In this document: piece by piece, positions 1 to 5,028 of the stretch | Numbering within the stretch: the first letter of the stretch is position 1 | How the letters are laid out: each line of letters starts with the position of its first letter | Source of the DNA: Promethearchaeota archaeon | Lineage (GTDB): Archaea > Asgardarchaeota > Lokiarchaeia > Sigynarchaeales > SOKP01 | Assembly: GCA_016839905.1 (NCBI GenBank) | Contig: JAEOTJ010000260.1 | Location: 1 to 5,028, forward strand | Length of the DNA: 5,028 nt | Direction: 5' to 3' | The notes under the pieces: generated by a model | What the model was told of the DNA's origin: nothing | Databases searched by the model: none | Seen by the model: only the letters and a program-made list of their open reading frames with translations | Position numbers and translations under genes: made by a program

Positions 1-33
1 AGGATGAACTATGCATTAAGGCGGAAAATATGA
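1..33 (+). CDS. 3' end of an upstream gene (partial)
   Basis: The frame beginning at base 1 is open from the window edge and ends at TGA 31-33, giving the tail RMNYALRRKI. Its stop overlaps the ATG of the next gene as ATGA (bases 30-33), the usual four-base overlap of translationally coupled genes. This suggests that the operon begins upstream of the window. Only ten codons are visible, so no function can be given. A caution is that the reading frame of the following gene is also open back to base 1, so this tail could be chance and the next gene could start further upstream. Confidence 0.45.
   Translation, partial: RMNYALRRKI
18..24 (+). promoter_or_regulatory. Ribosome binding site for the pseudo-ATPase gene
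   Basis: AAGGCGG lies five bases before the ATG at 30 and resembles AAGGAGG with one mismatch. Together with the ATGA overlap it supports base 30 as the start, although the frame stays open upstream to the window edge. Confidence 0.5.
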
Positions 34-2345
34 GAAAAGTCTTTCAAGAAAACTTTAAAAAACATTTTTTAATCCAACTCCGAGATAAATTATTAATATC
101 GGGATTTGTAAGCGAATGCGTAAAAAATCATGAAGCTCGATTAAACGGCACTCATTTAAACCTGGTATATTTCCAAGGGAAGAGACTAGCAGAAATCGCT
201 AATATTGCAAATGAATTCAAGAAAGGTATCGAAACGAGGGTTGCCGCAGAATTTAATACTCCCTTACACTTAGAAAATTTCATTACTATCGGTCACACCA
301 TTAATACGGAGTTTTTGGAAAAGGAGGTCCCCGCAGGATTCACTTTAAATCAATTAAAACGACTTTTAATCACCAATGGCACTTCCGAGGATAGGGAGCT
401 AATAACCATGAAAATCGTTGCAGAATTAATAAAGGTAAATGTACCAAGTGTAGTGTTTGATTTTACGGGGGAGTGGTCTAAATTGATCCGCTATTTTGAG
501 GGGTCAATGCATGAGGACAGCTTCGAACATTTCAAGTTTGGTCAAGCATTCAACATTAATTTAATCAATTCTGGACTTGAGAATGATCGATATAATTTCG
601 AGTACTTGAATTATTTTTATGACGTGTTTGCATTAGCTTTTAAAGTGCAAAAGCAAACCATTAAGCTGTTAAAAAAAACGATTAGAGAGAATGACCAATT
701 AGATTTTAGCTCGATTTCGCTCGATATGATGGTAAGGCCTGAATATACAAAAAACTACTATTCTGAAAATTTACTTGACTTACTCAGAGAATTTGTACAC
801 CATAACGCACATTTTTCTGATAAGGCTCTTGAACATGAAAACGATATTGCCCCCTTAGATTTTATCAAATCGGAAAAAACCGTGATCCTCGATCTCTCTC
901 TTTTAAAAGACTTGGAACAAAAAATCTTTACGACTTTTGCCATATTATCAAAATTCATTCATCATGCTAACCATTCACACGAATTTCATGAAAAAATCCT
1001 TTTCATTCCAAATATCGATTTATTTTTTGATCAGTATTATATTGACAATAATAATACAAAAGTGAATTATGGAACGATAAATAATTTTTTAGATCCTTTA
1101 CTTGAACATGGATTTGGGCTAATCTGTTCTGCAAATCAAGCACGATATCTTCATTCAAACGTGTTTAATTACTTGCGGAACATTATCACGCTAAGGGCAA
1201 CCGATTCTAGAGACATTGCGATACTAAGAAATGAGATGCGCTTACAAGAACTACAAGGGACGGGTTATTATTCTGCCAAGCGAAACAATACCTATCAAAT
1301 CGATTACCTAATGACCATGCGAAGTCAAGAAATTATCGTGAAACGAGATGATATTTACCAGCCATTCCCCGTGGAAATCGAGTCCAGAAAAATAAGCAAA
1401 ACTTTACCCCTTTCTGATGAAAAAATTCATGAGTACATGGAAGAACAAGGATATAATCTACAGCAATCTGAACAAAAATTATCGGCAAAACTCAAGCATA
1501 CCATATTTGAAAAAGATTTCGGTATCTATGATGAATTCATCAAGGATGTTAAAAAATTTCTTGATGCTTTAAGGAAAGTTCAAGGCATTGGAAATCTTTC
1601 CAAGCAGACATTAAAAGATCAACTTAAAAAATTCATTTATACAAGAGCTTCAAAAAGAACAAAAAATAAAAGTAAAATTAATTCACTCCGAAATGAAATT
1701 TTTAAGATTCTTATAAAGCAAGGGTATTTAGTAGAAGCGCATCCTGACATGGCAAGTGGGAGCCAAGCCATTATCACGTCTTATAAGATAGGAGAAAAAT
1801 ATCAGAGGGCATTAGATGATGAGTTTAAAACACGTGGAAACTTTCCTGCAAGGGTGGATGTTGAAGTAATTCAGCGGGAAAGCGAGGAGGGGGCTGATAT
1901 ATTCAAGGAATTTGATGCCCCTTTACATCAAGAAAGAATAAATTTTTCTATATATAATTCCAGTTTTATAGAACAAGTAGGTCACTCATTATATGTCTTA
2001 TTTAAAATGAAGGAGTCAATAGAAAATGAAAAATTTGAAAAAGCGATTAATCAGGGAAAATTATTGATTAAAAACTTTTTAATGGAGTTGTATAAAAAAT
2101 ATGAGCATTCAAATCAAGATCCCGAACATGGCTTTGAAAATGCGTATTTTTTTGTTGAATATCTCATTAAACATCAGCACATTCCCTTTACAAGAGAAGA
2201 TATTAAGATGTATTTCGAAAAAGCTGCGCATTTAATTTCTGAAAAGACTACAATCGAATCGAAAGCACGCAAATTATATGATTTGAATTCAAATTTTATT
2301 TCTAAATTTATGATTTTTTTAAATAAAGATAATGGTGATGTTTAA
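30..2345 (+). CDS. HerA/FtsK-like P-loop protein with degenerate ATPase motifs (probable pseudo-ATPase), with C-terminal winged-helix and helical regions
   Basis: The 771-residue protein has no signal peptide or membrane segment. Residues about 80-400 follow the HerA layout. IGHT (87-90) precedes the P-loop. The strand LLIT (112-115) leads to NGTSEDRE (116-123), where HerA proteins have GGTGSGKS. FDFTGEW (143-149) matches the HerA (D)xxGEY/W motif. A strand ending in ILDLS (286-290) is followed by a Walker B strand ending IPN (326-328) in place of IDE. SANQARYL (367-374) matches the sensor-Q strand, and LRATDSRD (388-395) matches the following strand. P-loop Lys and Ser are Arg122 and Glu123, and the Walker B acids are Pro327 and Asn328, so ATP hydrolysis is unlikely. 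Residues about 550-600 resemble a winged helix. Residues about 640-760 are helix-rich and unrecognised. The downstream gene encodes an apparently active relative, so a structural or DNA-binding partner role is inferred. Start: ATG with a Shine-Dalgarno-like site and ATGA overlap, though the frame is open upstream. Confidence 0.75.
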   Translation: MRKVFQENFKKHFLIQLRDKLLISGFVSECVKNHEARLNGTHLNLVYFQGKRLAEIANIANEFKKGIETRVAAEFNTPLHLENFITIGHTINTEFLEKEVPAGFTLNQLKRLLITNGTSEDRELITMKIVAELIKVNVPSVVFDFTGEWSKLIRYFEGSMHEDSFEHFKFGQAFNINLINSGLENDRYNFEYLNYFYDVFALAFKVQKQTIKLLKKTIRENDQLDFSSISLDMMVRPEYTKNYYSENLLDLLREFVHHNAHFSDKALEHENDIAPLDFIKSEKTVILDLSLLKDLEQKIFTTFAILSKFIHHANHSHEFHEKILFIPNIDLFFDQYYIDNNNTKVNYGTINNFLDPLLEHGFGLICSANQARYLHSNVFNYLRNIITLRATDSRDIAILRNEMRLQELQGTGYYSAKRNNTYQIDYLMTMRSQEIIVKRDDIYQPFPVEIESRKISKTLPLSDEKIHEYMEEQGYNLQQSEQKLSAKLKHTIFEKDFGIYDEFIKDVKKFLDALRKVQGIGNLSKQTLKDQLKKFIYTRASKRTKNKSKINSLRNEIFKILIKQGYLVEAHPDMASGSQAIITSYKIGEKYQRALDDEFKTRGNFPARVDVEVIQRESEEGADIFKEFDAPLHQERINFSIYNSSFIEQVGHSLYVLFKMKESIENEKFEKAINQGKLLIKNFLMELYKKYEHSNQDPEHGFENAYFFVEYLIKHQHIPFTREDIKMYFEKAAHLISEKTTIESKARKLYDLNSNFISKFMIFLNKDNGDV
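375..398 (+). other. Degenerate Walker A site in the pseudo-ATPase
   Basis: Codons 116-123 encode NGTSEDRE. Aligned without gaps to the HerA consensus GGTGSGKS, the first Gly is Asn116, the Gly before Lys is Asp121, the Lys is Arg122 and the Ser/Thr is Glu123. The flanking strand LLIT and the following helix are kept, so the fold is probably retained while phosphate and magnesium binding are lost. Confidence 0.7.
1008..1013 (+). other. Degenerate Walker B site in the pseudo-ATPase
   Basis: Codons 327-328 encode Pro-Asn at the end of the hydrophobic strand KILFI, where the partner ATPase encoded downstream has Asp540-Glu541 after VIII. The magnesium-coordinating and catalytic acids are therefore both absent. 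The nearby Asp330 is two residues too late to replace the catalytic pair directly. Confidence 0.65.
2334..2339 (+). promoter_or_regulatory. Ribosome binding site deciding the TTG start of the membrane protein
   Basis: GGTGAT is perfectly complementary to the AUCACC of the 16S rRNA 3' tail and lies eight bases before the TTG at 2348. It sits within the last codons of the upstream gene. An in-frame TGA at 2336-2338 rules out any earlier start, so this site and the TTG define the translation start. Confidence 0.65.
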
Positions 2346-2347
2346 CA

Positions 2348-3067
2348 TTGTTTGAGGAATGGCTTTTCATATTTGGATTTCTAATATTTTCCATTATAAT
2401 TTCATACATTTTATTGAACCATACTCCAGATCCATTTAGCATTCTTGTAAGAGCATTCGCGATGGCTGGCATAATTCTTCATGAATTATTTCATCTTCTC
2501 ATGTGTGTATTAACCAATACTCCTGTGGATGAAGTAAAATTTTTAGAGAGAGTTAAAATGAGTGACTCTCACGGCAATACACTATATTCTTATGGCGGAA
2601 GAGTAATTCTTCGAGAAAAAAAGGAAATTACCTTCTTACAAGCGTTATTGATTGGGTTAGCACCTCTGATGTTTTCATTTTGGATATTCTTTTTTATCCT
2701 TGATTATCTTTTTTCGGTTTCCGAAATTGAACCTTTATACTTTTTTCTGCTTGTATTTCTCATGATATCTATTGTCTTAGCAGCGGCTCCCTCAGCTAAG
2801 GATTTATTAAACATCCCTGCCTCTTTTCAAAACAATCCTAGCTATTCATTATATCAAGTCGGGCTTTTAATATTATCAATATCATCCGTTTGGATTCTCT
2901 CACTCTTCATTAACCTTGTAGCTTTCCACGAGATTATCTATTATATCCTCATCGCGCTTTTTTATTATGCATTTAATTATGGGATTAAAGGAATCCAAAT
3001 TATAATTCATTCAACTTCAAGCTCGAATTTTAGATTAAGTATTAAAAAATCAAATAAAAATAAATAA
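2348..3067 (+). CDS. Polytopic membrane protein with HExxH motif, M50-like zinc metalloprotease
   Basis: The 239-residue protein is very hydrophobic, with about six predicted membrane segments (residues about 5-23, 33-54, 96-118, 128-147, 167-190 and 195-215) and a basic C-terminal tail. HELFH (His45, Glu46, His49) lies inside the second segment, as in intramembrane metalloproteases of the M50/site-2-protease type. GLAP (103-106) and APSAKD (147-152) follow; Asp152 is a plausible third zinc ligand. The protein is short, with no PDZ or CBS domain. Membership in M50, M50B or a DUF3267-like group cannot be settled by eye. It starts with TTG, two bases after the previous stop, and sits between two HerA-like genes, which suggests co-translation and a shared membrane-associated task. 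It might cleave a membrane substrate of the system or have become a non-proteolytic membrane anchor. Proteolysis is inferred from motifs only. Confidence 0.75.
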   Translation: MFEEWLFIFGFLIFSIIISYILLNHTPDPFSILVRAFAMAGIILHELFHLLMCVLTNTPVDEVKFLERVKMSDSHGNTLYSYGGRVILREKKEITFLQALLIGLAPLMFSFWIFFFILDYLFSVSEIEPLYFFLLVFLMISIVLAAAPSAKDLLNIPASFQNNPSYSLYQVGLLILSISSVWILSLFINLVAFHEIIYYILIALFYYAFNYGIKGIQIIIHSTSSSNFRLSIKKSNKNK

Positions 3068-3112
3068 ATACAAAAATGTGAATAAAAATTAAAATAGAAG
3101 TAGGTTAAATAA
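3068..3112 (+). other. A-rich intergenic spacer
   Basis: This 45-base gap is the longest non-coding stretch in the window. It is strongly A-rich, as is the end of the preceding gene from about 3043, with almost no C on the + strand. No hairpin followed by a T-run is visible, so it does not look like an intrinsic terminator, and transcription probably continues into the next gene. A weak internal promoter in such AT-rich DNA cannot be excluded. Confidence 0.5.
3102..3105 (+). promoter_or_regulatory. Weak ribosome binding site for the HerA-like ATPase gene
   Basis: AGGT lies seven bases before the ATG at 3113 and is complementary to the 16S rRNA tail. It is short but is the only candidate close to the start. 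An in-frame TAA at 3110-3112 directly before the ATG excludes any earlier start. Confidence 0.45.
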
Positions 3113-5028
3113 ATGGAAATAAATGATTGGAAAGTAGATATTGAGATCACGCGAATTCCAGATACGGAAAAAACTGATCTTGAAGAAAAGACTTGGCTTG
3201 AGGATCCTTTTGGTGATGGTCGCATATATGGGACTAGATTCTCAATTGGGAAAGAAAGATTTTCATGGAAGTTTTTTTTGAAAGAAAAATCTAAGACTGA
3301 AGCTTTAGAAGCAGGATATCGCTTTCTTACGTACTTAAGAGAGCTTTATCCAGGATTGGACGGAATAATAAATGCAAAGCCTACCGGAGCTTTGATCGTT
3401 AAAAAATCGAAGGAAATGTTCTTTGAATTAATATTGCCGAATCCCCCTATTCATAAGAACCATATTTCACTCATTAAAAAGATCGTGAAGCTCTATGAAG
3501 TGAATACGCGTCATAAAATTAAAATATATATTTTATGGCACCCCGCCAAGCCAGTTGTGAATCGTGTAAGGAATAATATCGAAGACGGAAGAGAATATAA
3601 GTATGATTTTAATTACCACATGAAAATCTTTATAAGCGCTGTACTTTCAATTGATTCTAAAACAAATAAAGATGTTCAATTAGCGGAACTAATGGGAAAA
3701 TTAAAATACTTGACCACGGAAATCTGGAATTTAAAAGGTCATGTTGCCCATTTAAAAGAAGCTTCTATATCCATGAAAAAGAGAATAGTAGATATGATAC
3801 CTGAATTTAAAATAGTAATGACTATAGGTACCACGATAATGGATTATGATACAGGAGTGTCCCGCCAAGTGGTTAAAGCATTAAGTTTTAACATCCCTCC
3901 AAACATGCCTATAGAAAAAGCAGACATCATCTCTAAGAGAAAATTAAATTTCTCCCCTCTTCCAAGGAGTAAAATCCCAAGAATTCCCTTGGGACATGCA
4001 TACATTAATGATGTACTTACTAATAAAAAAGTCTATTTGGGAGTATCCGACTTGGTCCATCATGTCTTTATCGGCGGGCTTTCGGGAGTGGGTAAATCAA
4101 GGTTATTAGGACATTTAGAACACCAAATTTTAAAAAGGGCTAAACAGGTGGGTATTCTTGTTATTAATCTCATGAAAAAAAATCAAGAGGATTTATTCAA
4201 GTATGACTATTATTTAAGATATGGGGATGTAAATTTTCGAGCACCTTATTATTACGAGGATGAAACACTTGAAGTGGAAGAACGGGAAAAATTCTTTGAA
4301 AACTTAGCACAATTACTTGTTTCTTCTTTAGGGCTTAAAAATGTGGTTTCTATTAACATGGAAAATGTAATAATAGCCTATTACAATAAATTTGGAAAGC
4401 TTCCCGAATCTTTAAGAGGATTATTTACCAAATTATTAAAATGGTTTGATGAGCATGAATATCACATAAAATTTAAAACAAATATCATGAGAGCAATTAA
4501 AAATCGCGTTTTAAAAATATTATCTTCTCCGATATTGGACAATATCACGAGATTGTGGTCCATTCTTCCTCATTGGTTCCAAAAGTGGAAGGAAGGACAA
4601 GCCATTTACATCGATTTATCTAACTGCAACATGAGTACAAAACGATTATTAGTGAATTTAATTTTTCAGATCATTCACATTCACATACCTGAACTTAAAG
4701 AAAATAAGTTAAAGAATGTTATAATAATAGATGAGGTGAGCGAGATTTTAGAAAAACCAAGGACTCATAATTCGGAAGATGATGAATACGTGACTAAATT
4801 TCATTTAGAGCAAGTATTTACTTATTTCTTGCAAGCCTTCCGAAGTAGAGGCGTAGGACTCATTTTAGCCGACCAAAGACCCTCTCGATTATTTGAAAAC
4901 ATTCATTCCATGCCTAGCACGCAAATTATTTTTAGATTACACTATCCCTGTAGTACCATCTTTACAAACAATTCAGATGAACAAGACTCCCTTGGATTAC
5001 TGAGAAATAGAGATGCAATCATAAATGA
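3113..5028 (+). CDS. HerA/VirB4-like P-loop ATPase, probable DNA translocase (3' end outside the window)
   Basis: The frame is open for 638 codons and runs off the window, so the C-terminus is missing. Residues 1 to about 290 form an N-terminal region of the kind that precedes the ATPase in VirB4-like and some HerA-like proteins. The ATPase core is intact: Walker A GGLSGVGKS (321-329, Lys328, Ser329), strand GILVINL (347-353), strand AIYIDLS (497-503), Walker B VIIIDE (536-541, Asp540, Glu541), FRSRG (576-580) with possible arginine-finger residues, and sensor strand LILADQRPS (583-591, Gln588). The order and the DQRPS motif fit the HerA/FtsK/VirB4 superfamily, whose members form hexameric rings that pump DNA or drive secretion. 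The usual (D)xxGE motif after the first strand is absent; NLMKKN stands there. No membrane segment is seen. Assignment to HerA, VirB4 or TraG-like is uncertain. It follows the metalloprotease-like gene after 45 bases and probably acts with the inactive relative encoded upstream. Confidence 0.85.
   Translation, partial: MEINDWKVDIEITRIPDTEKTDLEEKTWLEDPFGDGRIYGTRFSIGKERFSWKFFLKEKSKTEALEAGYRFLTYLRELYPGLDGIINAKPTGALIVKKSKEMFFELILPNPPIHKNHISLIKKIVKLYEVNTRHKIKIYILWHPAKPVVNRVRNNIEDGREYKYDFNYHMKIFISAVLSIDSKTNKDVQLAELMGKLKYLTTEIWNLKGHVAHLKEASISMKKRIVDMIPEFKIVMTIGTTIMDYDTGVSRQVVKALSFNIPPNMPIEKADIISKRKLNFSPLPRSKIPRIPLGHAYINDVLTNKKVYLGVSDLVHHVFIGGLSGVGKSRLLGHLEHQILKRAKQVGILVINLMKKNQEDLFKYDYYLRYGDVNFRAPYYYEDETLEVEEREKFFENLAQLLVSSLGLKNVVSINMENVIIAYYNKFGKLPESLRGLFTKLLKWFDEHEYHIKFKTNIMRAIKNRVLKILSSPILDNITRLWSILPHWFQKWKEGQAIYIDLSNCNMSTKRLLVNLIFQIIHIHIPELKENKLKNVIIIDEVSEILEKPRTHNSEDDEYVTKFHLEQVFTYFLQAFRSRGVGLILADQRPSRLFENIHSMPSTQIIFRLHYPCSTIFTNNSDEQDSLGLLRNRDAIIN
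4073..4099 (+). other. Walker A (P-loop) site of the active ATPase
   Basis: Codons 321-329 encode GGLSGVGKS, a canonical GxxxxGKS nucleotide-binding loop at the end of the strand HHVFI. Lys328 would contact the phosphates and Ser329 the magnesium ion. It aligns without gaps to the degenerate loop of the upstream gene. Confidence 0.9.

Noticed and set aside
321..328. Perfect Shine-Dalgarno-like AAGGAGGT inside the pseudo-ATPase gene
   Set aside because: No ATG, GTG or TTG follows at a usable distance, and the bases encode Lys-Glu-Val of the protein.
758..958. Minus-strand open frame of 66 codons
   Set aside because: It lies wholly inside the pseudo-ATPase gene, has no plausible ribosome binding context that I can see, and its product shows no recognisable motif.
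3068..3112. Possible intrinsic terminator between the membrane protein and the active ATPase
   Set aside because: There is no GC-rich inverted repeat and no T-run; the spacer is simply A-rich.
3007..3225. Minus-strand open frame of 72 codons across the spacer and the start of the ATPase gene
   Set aside because: Its Phe/Ser/Tyr-rich product is what the antisense of A-rich DNA gives, and it overlaps two well-supported genes.
5000..5028. Possible natural end of the active ATPase gene
   Set aside because: The final bases ATAAATGA contain TAA and TGA only out of frame. In the coding frame the last codons are ATC ATA AAT followed by an incomplete GA, so the gene is cut by the window edge.
1..5028. 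CRISPR array, tRNA, rRNA, insertion sequence or long repeats
   Set aside because: No regularly spaced direct repeats, cloverleaf-like GC-rich segments, terminal inverted repeats or transposase motifs were seen on reading.

Overview
The window is AT-rich, with all coding on the + strand. It reads as one compact operon-like block: the last few codons of an upstream gene, three long genes and almost no intergenic space. The source organism cannot be fixed from this sequence. The ribosome binding sites are short (GGTGAT, AGGT, AAGGCGG) and one gene starts with TTG. HerA-type ATPases are especially common in archaea, and GGTGAT-type sites fit an archaeon. An AT-rich Bacillota-like bacterium or a mobile element of either group is not excluded.

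Layout: (1) Bases 1-33 look like the 3' end of an upstream gene whose stop overlaps the next start as ATGA. (2) Bases 30-2345 encode a 771-residue protein with the layout of a HerA/FtsK-superfamily P-loop ATPase. Its Walker A, Walker B and RxR positions are all substituted, so it appears to be a pseudo-ATPase. It carries a probable winged-helix region and a C-terminal helical extension. (3) Bases 2348-3067 (TTG start, 2-base gap) encode a 239-residue polytopic membrane protein with HELFH in a transmembrane helix and a later APSAKD motif, as in M50-like zinc metalloproteases. (4) Bases 3068-3112 are a short A-rich spacer. (5) Bases 3113 to the window end encode at least 638 residues of an apparently active HerA/VirB4-like ATPase (Walker A GGLSGVGKS, Walker B IIIDE, sensor ADQRPS). 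The gene is cut by the window edge.

The two ATPases align by eye around every P-loop motif, so they are probably distant paralogues, one active and one dead. With an intramembrane metalloprotease-like protein between them, they form a cassette I do not recognise as a named system. A reasonable inference is a membrane-associated DNA-translocating or conjugation-like machine in which the dead ATPase has a structural or DNA-binding role. A defence role is also possible because HerA proteins occur in several defence systems, but no nuclease, SIR2 or other effector domain is visible here.
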